Shown here: positions 10,974 to 21,511 of the stretch, in pieces
Position numbering within the stretch: the first letter of the stretch is position 1
Layout of the letters: the number at the start of each line of letters is the position of its first letter
Source of the DNA: Impatiens glandulifera
Lineage: Eukaryota; Streptophyta; Magnoliopsida; Ericales; Balsaminaceae
DNA: 64,000 nt
Reading direction: 5' to 3'
NCBI RefSeq assembly: GCF_907164915.1
Contig: NC_061862.1
Coordinates: 83,169,718 to 83,233,717 of the forward strand
Notes under the pieces: generated by a model
Databases searched by the model: none
Told to the model about the DNA's origin: nothing
What the model saw: only the letters and a program-made list of their open reading frames with translations
Made by a program: the position numbers and the translations under genes

Positions 10974-12617
10974 TCACTTCTTCTTTCCAGCCTTAGCAGC
11001 ATCACCAGCCTTTGTCTGTTCATGATACAGAAAATAAAGACAATTTCAAGAGAACAAAAGTAAAATTATAAACAAATGAAATGAAGAATTTACTAATCTA
11101 TAATAAGAATGATGTGAATGTTTCTACCTTCTTAACTCCTCGGATTTTCTTAGTTCGGTTCTTCCTTTCCTTCATTTGCTTTCTCGACTTCTCAACCTTG
11201 GTTGCTAGTCCATTCTGTCATTACAAACACTTCAGATTAAGGCACAATAATGTGACAAGATTTAAACATAGGAAAGTTCAAAATAACATTTAAATATTAG
11301 ATCGAAACCAAGCAATACTTTAATAAATATCTCCCTTGTTTTTAATGGTGTGCACTTTTTCTACACCATTAAAAATGGGTGGCCTTAAAAACCTCAGCAG
11401 ATCACCACCCAAACAAAATGTCTAATTTTTAAGCCATGATTGAATATGGTCAAGTTTTACCAATTCCTGTATAATGCATGACAAGATAAAACACAAAAGA
11501 AAAGTATTGGGTGCAAATCATGGTCAACTATCAACAGGCAATTCCTCATTCTTCCAATCCTACCTTAAGGGATTGTTTGATTCAAAAGTATTCTATTGTT
11601 ATGAACTGATTTTGGGCAAGAGAAATATTAACTGAAACAGACACATTTGAAATAAGCCAAAGCTAAATTAGGTCCTATGAATTCAGATTCTGGGGTTACA
11701 TTATATTTGACAATAAGATAATTATTTTGCCAGTAAGCCTATCATATCATCATATCCTTAATTTGTAAAGCTATAAAAAATTATAGAGAAAAATGCTACA
11801 ACATAGTGACAGTAGTGTTAACATCAATTCGGTTTCAGAGTATATCTACTACAATCTAACTAACAAGAAGAATCATAAATCTTACCCTGATAAGCCTGTA
11901 TTTTGGCTCAAACTTCTTTGCATTCTCAACTGAATCATAAATCAAACCAAATCCAGTCGATTTCCCACCTCCAAAATGTGTTCGGAACTTGAAAACAAAA
12001 ATAGCATTTGTGTCTTTCGCATCGTACATCCTTGCCAGCTTCTCCTTCAACTCTGCCTATACGAGGCAAAATGTTTCATGAAATATCTATAGAATTGGTG
12101 ACTCCCTAAGGATTTAGGCATTCTTAATGGGCGATTCCTAACAAAATATATATACTTGTTGTTGCAGAAATAGAAAGAAAAACCAATTAAAAGATTTCAA
12201 CTAGAACAATAAATTGAGGATAAAGCTCCACCTTAGAAACGTTGGCCCTTCCAGGATGAAGAACATCAATGATCTGCATCAATATAGTTGATAATCAGAG
12301 CTAAAACAAATAAAAATGATACATTATCATCATATTATTAAACAAACTTCTTCTAAGTTCCAAACAGAACAACAAGACTTCATTAACAACCATTTTTCAT
12401 TTCATCGAACACGACTAGAAAGAGCCCTAGATTGCATTCATGATGTGCTGGAAAGATAATGCACAAATTCAAAGACGGGAAAGAGATTATAGAACATATG
12501 AATTCATTCACAACAACGTAAGAGAGAAAGAGAGATTAATAATACAAATTGCTTCCTGGAGAGGAGTCTGTTGGTCATGAACTTCCTCGTCCGAATTGTC
12601 ACTGCCTTTTCTGCCAT
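10974..12617 (-). CDS. 40S ribosomal protein eS24 (RPS24), five coding exons
   Basis: Coding exons on the minus strand: 12546-12617, 12232-12273, 11886-12056, 11128-11214 and 10974-11015, all with GT-AG introns. They join in frame to 137 residues. The product starts [20 protein letters not shown], has the conserved [22 protein letters not shown] and [19 protein letters not shown] cores, and ends with the Lys/Arg-rich tail (KKIRGVKK, then AGKKK). This is a full-length plant eS24, a small-subunit ribosomal protein involved in pre-rRNA processing and 40S assembly. A probable acceptor (TTTTGTAG) 15 bases before the ATG suggests a further leader intron, as is common in plant ribosomal protein genes. 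No lesion was seen, so the gene looks functional. Confidence 0.96.
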
Positions 12618-12835
12618 ACTTGAGATGTAATCCTACAAAAAGACTCTGAATTTGAGTAACAGATATGTTTATGCATAAACAGAGATGAAAACCCTAATTT
12701 CATTGCTTAGTAGAAGAAACCCAGATATTTTGGAGGAATATCAAATCAATCCTGAACTTAAGTGAGACATTCAACTAAACCTATTGGTGAAACTTATACG
12801 AAATTTACTCCAAAATTAATACAAGGTATTAGGGA

Positions 12836-13757
12836 TGACAATGGGACGAGAGTTGTGGTTAATTTGAATATATATATGAGAGTAAATAGATATTTGGGTC
12901 GGATTGTGGGTTGAACCGTCCATAAACTTAAAACGGTTAAAAATAAAATTAAAAATACTATAAGTATGTTTCGAACTTACAACCTAACAAAAACAAATAT
13001 AATCATTTAACCAGCTAAGTTAATAAGACTTTATATTTTAAATTTAACACCAAATTTGATAAACGCATGACGTTTTAACAATATAAGTTCAACTTTTTTA
13101 ACTAATTAATCTATATACATATAATAATGTTTATTCAAATTGTCCGGATTGTCGGGTTGAGAGCGGTTAATTTAGAAATATATGTGAGAGTAATGGATAT
13201 TTGGGTCGAATTTTGGATTGACCCGCCCATAAACGGTTAAAAATAAAATTAAAAATACTATTGGTATATTTCGAACTTGCAATCTAACAAAACAAATACA
13301 ACCCTTTAACCAACCAGGCTAATAAGACTTTTTATTTTAAATTCAACACTAAATTTGATAAACGCGAGACCTTTTTAACAATATAAGTTCATCTTTTTAA
13401 CTAACTAATCTATAAATATAATGATGCTTAATTTTTAAATTGTCCGGATTGTCGGATCGAGAGTTGTGGTTAATTTGGATATATATGTGAGAGTAAATTG
13501 ATACTTTGGTCGAATTGTGGATTGACTCGCCCATAAACTTAAAACGTTTAAAAAAAATGCTAAAGTATGTTTCAAACTTGCAACTTAACAAAAACAAGTA
13601 CAACCTTTTAACCAATTAGGCTAATAAGACTTTATATTTTAAATTCAACACCAATTTTGATGAACACGTGACGTTTTAACAATATAAGTTCAACTTTTTA
13701 ACTAACTAATATATAATGATGCTTAATTTTTAAAGTGTCCGAATTGCAGGTTGAGAG
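12836..13757. repeat. Tandem array of ~295-300-bp SINE-like units
   Basis: Three near-complete units lie head to tail (starts near 12836, 13142 and 13442), and a fourth begins at 13736. Each has a GGATTG-TCGG-GAGAG head, a GATATATATGTGAGAGTAAAT segment and, read on the minus strand, a tRNA-like pair: an A-box-like TTAGCCTRGTTGG followed ~30 bases later by a B-box-like GCAAGTTCGAAAC. This suggests the unit derives from a SINE whose Pol III promoter reads leftward. The fourth unit is split by the CACTA element and resumes at 24134 before decaying. Confidence 0.65.
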
Positions 13758-13760
13758 ATG

Positions 13761-14235
13761 CACTGGTAAAAAATGACCTTTACCGACGGTTTTTACCAAA
13801 GGTTTTGTAAAACTCTCCTAAATACTCACGAGAGGAACAAATCCTTCGGTATTAAAAATAGATTCCGAGAGGGGTGTAAAACCTTCGGTTTTATTAATCA
13901 TTACCGAAAGTTCTACAAAGAACTTTCGGTTTTTACATTCCCAAAAAACCCAAAAAAATTCTAAGTGTTGGATGTGGGTTAATTGCGAAGGTTTTTGTAA
14001 AAACCTTCGGTTTTGAACTCCCTTGGTTTTTTAATTACGAAGGTTATTCAAAGAACCTTCGGTTTTGCCTTTTTTAAAAAGTTCATTTCCGAAAGTTTGA
14101 CAAAGAACCTTCGGTTTTGCTCATTAAATAAAAATTCTAAATTTGGTAATGGTTTTTTCCGAAGGGCCTTTAATAAACCCTCGGTTTTGACTAATATCAA
14201 AACCGAAAGTTTTATGAAAACCTTCGGCATCAACC
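13761..14235. repeat. Left terminal and subterminal repeats of the CACTA element
   Basis: After the 13-bp terminus the sequence alternates orientations of a short motif, AAAACCTTCGGTTTT and its complement, about every 30-50 bases, with variants CTTTCGG and CCCTCGG. Pairs face each other as small hairpins. In CACTA elements such repeats bind the element's own DNA-binding protein; that role is inferred here from position. Confidence 0.8.
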
Positions 14236-14237
14236 TC

Positions 14238-14244
14238 TATAAAT
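14238..14244 (+). promoter_or_regulatory. TATA box of the short CACTA gene
   Basis: TATAAAT lies directly after the left subterminal repeats and is followed by a telo-box AAACCCTAA at about 14248 and a CT-rich leader with GCCGCC repeats. The leader exon appears to end at 14363 (CAG|GTAATT), and an intron to 14517 joins it to the exon with the ATG at 14521. Start-site position is inferred. Confidence 0.6.
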
Positions 14245-14520
14245 ACAAACCCTAACCCTTCTCTTTTTCATTTCACTCATCTCTCCTTTCTCTCTCTTCC
14301 GCGCCGCCGCCGCCTGCCTCCTCTAAGACGGTTCTTCTCCTCTTCTTCTCCTCTCTCGTTCAGGTAATTTGTTTCATTTGGTTTTTTTTGTTTTGTTTAT
14401 TATAAGATTTAGATTTCTTAAGTTTATATATATATATATTATAGATCTAAATTTATGCTAGTTTACGTTATTTTTTTTGATTAATATATATATACATATA
14501 TCTGAAAATGCATTTAGGAT

Positions 14521-14814
14521 ATGAGTGATTCGACATGGAAGAGACTTCGGCGTACACCGGAGAAACTGCATCCGTTTTACCAGAATCTGATAGCACAATC
14601 AGAAATTGCGGCACGTGAGGAAGAGGTAAGACAAATGACGCTGGAAATGGAACAAATCCGATTAAGGAATGCGGAAAGAGGTCGTTTGCTTAGTGAAATT
14701 AAAACGGACAGGGCCGAAATGGCCCAGAGATTAGAGAATCTCGAACAGGAACTTGTGGTGTTGAGGAGTCGACTGAATCAACCACCCCCTCCTTCCACCC
14801 CATCTAATAATTAA
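14521..14814 (+). CDS. Short intact CACTA ORF: coiled-coil protein with ends of the second gene
   Basis: 97-residue ORF with its own TATA box and leader intron. Residues 1-28 (MSDSTWKRLRRTPEKLHPFY, then QNLIAQSE) parallel the first exon of the downstream second gene (which reads WWSMRKTPSKLLKPY, then QNLIAQSE). Residues ~30-88 are a charged heptad-rich helix that parallels the second gene's C-terminal coiled coil, and both end in a proline run (QPPPPSTPSNN against QPPPPPTS). The central DNA-binding/Ptta domain is missing, so this looks like an internally deleted paralogue. With the dimerisation helix kept but the DNA-binding part lost, it could act as a competitor or adaptor in the transposase complex; this is inference. 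Unlike its full-length relative it has no lesion. Confidence 0.75.
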   Translation: MSDSTWKRLRRTPEKLHPFYQNLIAQSEIAAREEEVRQMTLEMEQIRLRNAERGRLLSEIKTDRAEMAQRLENLEQELVVLRSRLNQPPPPSTPSNN

Positions 14815-15027
14815 TTAATTTCTAGATTTATTATGTTTTTATTAGTTTTTCCGTACGAACGATGATAATATTTGTATGTGTTTTGTTTTAATATTCATGA
14901 ATTATTAGTATTATGTTTGGTTGGTTTGGTTTGGTTTGGTTTGGTTTGGTTTGGTTTGAATATGTTGTTAATTAATTATATGTTCTATTTGTTTACTTTT
15001 AATCTTTTAAAAAAAAACAGCATGGCC

Positions 15028-15643
15028 AAAACCGAAGGTTTATTTCAAAACCTTCGGTTTTGACCCTCTTTTAAAAAAATCTAAAGGGTAAAAACCGAAG
15101 GTTTTCAAATAAACCTTCGGTTTTGCCCTTAGATTAAAAATATCTGAAAATTTTCTAAGTGTGGGGAAGGGTAAAAACCGAAGGTTTTCAAATAAACCTT
15201 CGGTTTTGCCCTTAGATTAAAAATATCTGAAAATTTTCTAAGTGTGAGGAAGGGTAAAAACCGAAGGTTTTCAAATAAACCTTCGGTTTTGCCCTTAGAT
15301 TAAAAATATCTGAAAATTTTATAAGTGTGGGGAAGGGTAAAAACCGAAGGTTTTCAAATAAACCTTCGGTTTTGCCCTTAGATTAAAAATATCTGAAAAT
15401 TTTCTAAGTGTGGGGAAGGGTAAAAACCGAAGGTTTTCAAATAAACCTTCGGTTTTGCACTTAGATTAAAAATATCTGAAAATTTTCTAAGTGTGGGGAA
15501 GGGTAAAAACCGAAGGTTTTCAAATAAACCTTCGGTTTTGCCCTTAGATTAAAAATATCTGAAAATTTTCTAAGTGTGGGGAAGGGTAAAAACCGAAGGT
15601 TTTCAAATAAACCTTCGGTTTTGCCCTTAGATTAAAAATATCT
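15028..15643. repeat. Internal array of 83-bp hairpin units
   Basis: Seven units at a strict 83-bp spacing (AAAACCG at 15091, 15174, 15257, 15340, 15423, 15506, 15589), plus a variant unit from 15028. Each carries AAAACCGAAGGTTT, a 7-base loop and the complementary AACCTTCGGTTTT, then a constant spacer with ATTAAAAATATCTGAAAATTT. Spacers are nearly identical between units, so this is recent tandem amplification. The motif is the same as in the element's subterminal repeats, but the array lies between the short ORF and the transposase. Confidence 0.85.
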
Positions 15644-15683
15644 TAACTCCTAAATTATTTTGTTTTTAACCAAATAATATTAA

Positions 15684-16640
15684 CTCCGAACTAATATAAT
15701 CTATTGTGTGTTATATTTTAAAAATTAATATTGTGTTTAATGTTAAAGTGTTTATGATTGTGTTTGATTATTATAGATAAGTGTATTTAAATGTTTATGT
15801 TTGATTATCTTATGAACGTGTGTAATGTTTGATCATATGGATTATGCAATATTTGAAGGATATCAAATGTGTTAAATTAATGTTGTTCAAGGTTATTAGA
15901 AAAGTGATAAACAAATGAATTTAACAATTGGTAAAGTGATAATTCCGAAAGTTATATAATGAACTTTCGGAAATAACCATCAAAAACCGAAAGTTAATAA
16001 TATAACTTTCGGTTTTACCATTTCCAAGACCGAGAGTGTTATCTAAATCTTTCGGTTTTGATAGCTATTTCCGAAAGTAATGATAAAACTTTCGGAAATA
16101 TCACTTCTCATTTTTTAAATTATAGTGTTTTTTACCTTCACATATAGACTCCTAACTAATATAATCTATTGTGTGTTGTATTTTAAAAATTAATATTGTG
16201 TTTAATGTTAAAATGTTTATGAATGTGTTTGATTATATAGAGAAGTGTATTTGAATGTTTGTGTTTGATTATCTTATGTATTTGTGTAATGTTTGATCAT
16301 ATGTATTGGGAAATGTTTTAAGGATATCAAATGAGTTAAATTGATGATGTTCAATGTTATTAGAAAGTGATAAACAAATGAATTTAAAATTTTGTCAAAT
16401 TGTAAAACCGAAAGTTTATTATATAACTCTCGGAATTAGTTATCAAAAACGAGAGATTATTTGACATCTCTCGGAAATATGAAAATGAAAACCGAAGGTT
16501 TTAGTCTAACCTTCGGGTTTTACAGTGATAATACCGAAAGTTTAAATAAAACCTTCGGTTTTTACATTGATCAAAAACCGAAAGTTTTATTAAAACCTTC
16601 GTTTTTGATCAATGTAAAAACCGAAAGTTTTATTTAAACT
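15684..16640. repeat. 465-bp direct duplication with further palindromic motifs
   Basis: A segment starting CTCC(G/T)AACTAATATAATCTATTG occurs at 15684 and again at 16149, with parallel sequence through AGTGATAAACAAATGAATTTAA in both. Each copy is followed by facing CCGAAAG / CTTTCGG motifs (15950-16100 and 16400-16640). The duplication is inside the CACTA element, upstream of the transposase leader. Confidence 0.75.
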
Positions 16641-16659
16641 TTCGGTAATAATTTAATAA

Positions 16660-18095
16660 AAAAAAATTAAAACCCTTTTCCCCTTTTCTTCTTCCCATTT
16701 CCTCTTTCCCCGTTTTTGCTCCCGCTTCTCTCTTCCGCCCCCTTAGCCCAAATCGACGCCGCCACCCCAAATCGACGCCGCCAGATAGAAGACGCCGCCG
16801 ACCAAGGACGCCGCCGACCCAAGACGACGAGCGACAGACGACGACGCCGCCGCCACCGACCGACGCCCTCTGTTCCTGTTTGCCGCTCTTCTCCTCCTTC
16901 AGCCGCTCTTTTCCTCCGACCAAAGGTAATCAGTTATATATATATATATATATATATGAATTGAAATTTAGGTTTATTAGAATTATGATTGGAGTTTATG
17001 TTAGATTTTTAGGTTTGAATTTGTATGTATGAATTTTAGGTATGAATTTTAGGTTAGAATTTGGATTTTTGTTTGATTGAAGTCTGATTTTGGTTTGATT
17101 GCATTTTGATTTAGATTAGATCTTGTTTAAATTAAGGTTTTGGTTTGATTTTTATTTGTTTTTGGTATGATTTTGGTTAACTTTAGGTTAGAGTCATGTA
17201 TTGAATAATGAATTGATTATTATTGTTTGTTTAGGTTAGATTTGAGTTTGTGAATGCATTGATTATTGTTCATTTAGGTTAGATTGGTTTGATGTTTGTT
17301 AGATTTAGGTTGGATTGGTTTCACGTTGGTTTGATTTTGGTTGGATTGAAATTTGATTTTGGTTTGATTTAGGTTAGATTGGTTTGATGTTGGTTTGATT
17401 TTGGTTGGATTGAAGTTTGATTTTGGTTTGATTTAGTTTAGATTGGTTTGATTTTTATTTTGATTTTGGTTTGAGTTAATTTTGTATGAATTGTTGGATT
17501 TGGTTTTTGATTCATACTTTATTGCTTGATTAATAGGGTTTATTATTGTTCGATCTACGTACACCGCCCGCTCTTCTTCTTCGTTGCTCTTTTTGTGCAA
17601 GGTTAGTTATTGTTGTTTTATTATATGGTTAGGTTAGTAATTTAATGTTTGATTTATGTTAGATTTAATGTTAGATTTATGTTAGATTTAATGTTAGATT
17701 TATGTTAGATTTTAATGTTAGATTTAAGTTTGATTTATGTTTAGGGTTGATTTATGTTAGATTTTAATGTGAGACTTAAGTTTGATTTATGTTTGGGTTG
17801 ATTAATTATGTTAGATTATGTTTGAAATGTTGAATTAGATTGAGTTTGAATTAGATTTCATTTTAGGTTGGAATTGATATATGGAATGAATTGTGTATGA
17901 ATAAAATTATGTTGGATTATAATTGATTGGTTTGAAATGTGTAAGAATGAAATAATGTTAGATTATATGTATGCTAGATTTACGGTGGAATTTTGGTTGG
18001 ATATGTAGAGATTATGTTAGAAATATGTAATCCTAATTAATTTAGACAAAGTTAAGTAAATAATAATGTGGGTTGTTTTCCATTTTATTAGAAAG
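16660..18095 (+). other. Leader region of the CACTA transposase gene
   Basis: A CT-rich, then CGCCGCC-rich block (about 16675-16920) resembles the leader of the short ORF and ends in a likely donor (CCAAAG|GTAATC). Next comes a TA microsatellite (16934-16957), then a long T-rich, intron-like stretch with degenerate GGTTTGATTTTGG and TTAGATTTATG repeats. A probable small non-coding exon lies near 17555-17601. The last acceptor (TTTATTAG at about 18091) precedes the ATG at 18096. No clear TATA box was seen. Confidence 0.5.
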
Positions 18096-21000
18096 ATGGA
18101 AGTACCCGATAAAAGCTGGATGACCTTACGTCGAGATCATCCAGATTACGAGGAATATGTTGACAAATTCCTCGAGTTTGCTGTTAGGAGTACATCCCGA
18201 CAAAAAGTGAAATGTCCTTGCGTGAAATGCTTGAACACGCCGTTTATGGAAATAGACGAAGTGAAGACTCACCTCATCATTTATGGAATAAATGTGCATT
18301 ATGAGTACTGGTATTGTCATGGAGAAAAAAGACGTACTACTCAAGTGGTTAATGAATATGTCGATGAAGATGGCGATGACTACGATGATGATGATGATAA
18401 TCAGTTAGAGGATGCCGTACCAGAATTCAACGATCCGAGAACGGAGACGAATAATACAGTTAACGAAGAGGTCAATGAAGAACGTTATATGCACAATTTC
18501 ATAAACGATATGTTCTCCAACGTTAATGATGTCCCGAACAACCATGAACCAGTCGAAGATGCGCAGAGATTTTATAAATTGCTTGATGATTCCAAACGGC
18601 CATTGTATGAAGGTACTCGAATAACGAAATCATCGGCACTATTGAAACTACTTCACATAAAGAATGTCTGTCAATGGACAAATTCTTCGTTCGATATGTT
18701 GTTGCGTCTACTTAAAGACTACATATTACCGATTGACGCTCAATTGCCAAACTCCTACTACGAAAGTAAAAAATTCATTACTGATATCGGGCTTAAGTAT
18801 GACAAGATAGACGCATGTAGGAACAACTGTATGCTATTTTGGAAAGACGACATAAATGAAGATTCTTGTAGAGTTTGTGGTCTTTCAAGATGGAAAGTCG
18901 ACCAAACAAGTGGGACAGTTCGAGAGAAGCAAAATGGGAAATTCATTCCAAAGAAGGTGTTGAGATATTTCCCTCTAATACCAAGACTGCAAAGACTATA
19001 CATGTCCTCAAAAACGGCTCCAATGATGAGATGGCATAAAGAAGGAAGAGTTGATAGTGATACGTTGAGACATCCCGCTGATTCCTTAACCTGGAAAACG
19101 TTCGATGAAAATTATAAAGATTTTGCGTCTGAATCTCGAAACGTAAGACTAGGTTTATCAAGCGATGGGTTTCAACCATTTGCAAATGGAAAAAGTCATA
19201 TAGTGTTTGGCCGGTTATTCTCGTTCCTTATAATGTGTCACCCTCTACTTGCATGGATTCTAGCAATTTTATTTTATCTATGTTAATTCCGGGTCCAAAG
19301 AGTCCGGGAGATGCGATTGACATATTTCTCCAGCCATTGATCGACGAGTTGACTGAACTGTGGCAAACTGGTGTGAGAACGTTTGATGCACACACCTCGC
19401 AATATTTTAACATGCGAGCGGCGTTGTTGTGGACCATTAACGACTTTCCCGCATACGCGAATTTATCGGGCTGGAGTACGAAAGGTAAATTTGCTTGTCC
19501 TTGTTGTAACAACGACACAGTATCTCTTCGATTGGTTCATGGTTCCAAACAATGTTACATGGGTCATAGACGCTTCCTTCCACCGAAGCACAAATACAGA
19601 AGGGATAAAGAGTCGTTTGATGGTCGAACTGATTATGGAGAGCCCCCTAGATTGTTAACGGGTCAAGAAAGTTACGAGCAAACACGAGACCTAGAAGACA
19701 TAATTCTTAGTACGGATCTAAGCAAGAAAACCAAGATATATCATGAAACGCGGGGAGACAATTGGAACAAATTGAGCATTTTCTTCCGCTTGCCTTATTG
19801 GAAATCATTATTATTGAGACATAATTTGGATGTGATGCATATAGAGAAAAATATTTGTGATAGCGTGTTGGGAACAATAATGAATGTGAAAGAGAAGACG
19901 AAGGATGGTCCTAAAGCGCGTAAAGACTTACAACTATTAGGCATAAAGTCATGGTTACATCCTATAAATGATGAAGGAGTGGTTCATTATCCAGAAGCGC
20001 CTTTCACTTTGACATCCGATAATAAAAAACGTTTTTGGAAATTCTTGAAAGATCTCAAGTTGCCTGATGGTTTTTGCTCAAATATCAGTGGTTGTGTAAA
20101 TTTGGAAGAGAAAAAGATTTCGGGATTAAAGAGTCATGATTGTCACATTTTGTTGGAATATCTTATTCCTTTAGCAACCCATGGATTACTTCCAGATAAT
20201 GTGCATGATGCGTTAGTAAATTTGTCTCGGTTCTTTCGGTTGTTGTGTTTCAAAGAGTTGATTCAAGCGGACCTCGAACAATTGTACATGGATATTACAT
20301 TGACACTCTGTAAATTTGAAATGATTTTTCCGCCGTCAATTTTCGACATCATGATGCATCTCCCGGTTCATTTGTCATTTGAGGCTTTGCTTGGGGGACC
20401 TGTTCAGTATCGATGGATGTATCCGTTTGAACATTACATGGGTACAATGAAAAGATATTTGCGGAATAATAACCACTCAGAAGCCTCTATAAGCGAGAGC
20501 TATCTTGTAAATGAGAGTATTAGTTTATGTGCAAGGTATATGGAGGAAGAAGAGCAAGAAAATGCACAAACTGAAATCTCGGGCATTTCTATATTTTCAT
20601 CGTTGGAAGACCTTTCTAACGGAAAAATATACAACTTGGATTATATCGATCGAGTGACAGCTCATTCATACATTTTGAAAAATTGCCCCGAAGCTGAACC
20701 TTTTTACATGTAAGATTCTATGTTGCTGTTATTAATTAGCATTAAAAAGTATGCTATTTAATATTCGATCTATTTGCAGAGATTACATGCAGTATTGCAA
20801 TAACAACGAGTCTCGTGGAGAAACGTTTGCCGCATATTTCAAACATAGAGTGAGTTCATTATAAACCATATATTCTAACTCTTTATATTTATTTTAACAA
20901 CTACATGTCGGGTAAATGTATGTATAGGTTGCTCAATTAACCGAATTTAACGACATATCAAGAGACCTCAAGATCTTAGAAGAAGGTCCAAGTATGTACT

Positions 21001-21410
21001 CGTCTATGTATGTTTGGTGTAAAGTAAACGGATACAAATTCTGTACAGAAAAACACGACGAATGTTTGACAACTCAAAATAGTGGGGTGGTTGTTGAAGG
21101 GTTCAATGGGTCTGAAACTATGTCATACTACGGAGTTTTAACAGATATAATCGAAGTGCAATACTTTTCTCACAAACGAGTTGTTTTATTCAAGTGTAAG
21201 TGGTTTGATACACACTCGGGGGAACTAGGAGTGAAAGTGGATAAATATGGCTTCGTAAGTATAAATGTAAACCGATTTTTAAAAACCCAAAGTCAAGACC
21301 CGTATATATTGGCGAGTCAAGCAAAACAAGTCTTCTACGCCCTTGATATGTCAGCCCGACCCGGTTGGAAGATTGTGACAAAAATAAAACCGCGGTTTAC
21401 AAATATATAG
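18096..21410 (+). pseudogene. CACTA TNP2-type transposase with one frameshift
   Basis: Exons 18096-20709, 20780-20849 and 20928-21410 (GT-AG introns). In order: a transposase-associated domain (residues ~4-75, with Cys/His pairs CPCVKC and YWYCHGE), an acidic linker, the Tnp2 transposase domain (PILPxSYYE-like through SSDGFQPF, then IPGPKSPGDAIDIFLQPL and NDFPAYANLSGWSTKGKFACPCC), a DUF4218 region (SHDCHILLEYLIPLATHGLL to VQYRWMYPFEHYMGTMKRYL) and a DUF4216 region in the last exon. The reading frame breaks at about 19206: homology jumps to another frame within a TTT run, consistent with a 2-nt gain (or 1-nt loss). No other break was seen, so the gene died recently or the base call is wrong. 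I chose the Met at 18096 because it directly follows the splice acceptor and starts the conserved domain. Confidence 0.88.
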
Positions 21411-21511
21411 ATCAGATTAATTAGGTAGATTATATGTTATTTACTTTATATTATTTCTTATTACTACTTTATTTCAATTAGTCGCTCATTTATTAATGGT
21501 ATGCATTAAGA

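Noticed and set aside
15028..15643. CRISPR-like regular array
   Set aside because: The repeats are regular, but the spacers are almost identical and the array is inside a plant transposon.
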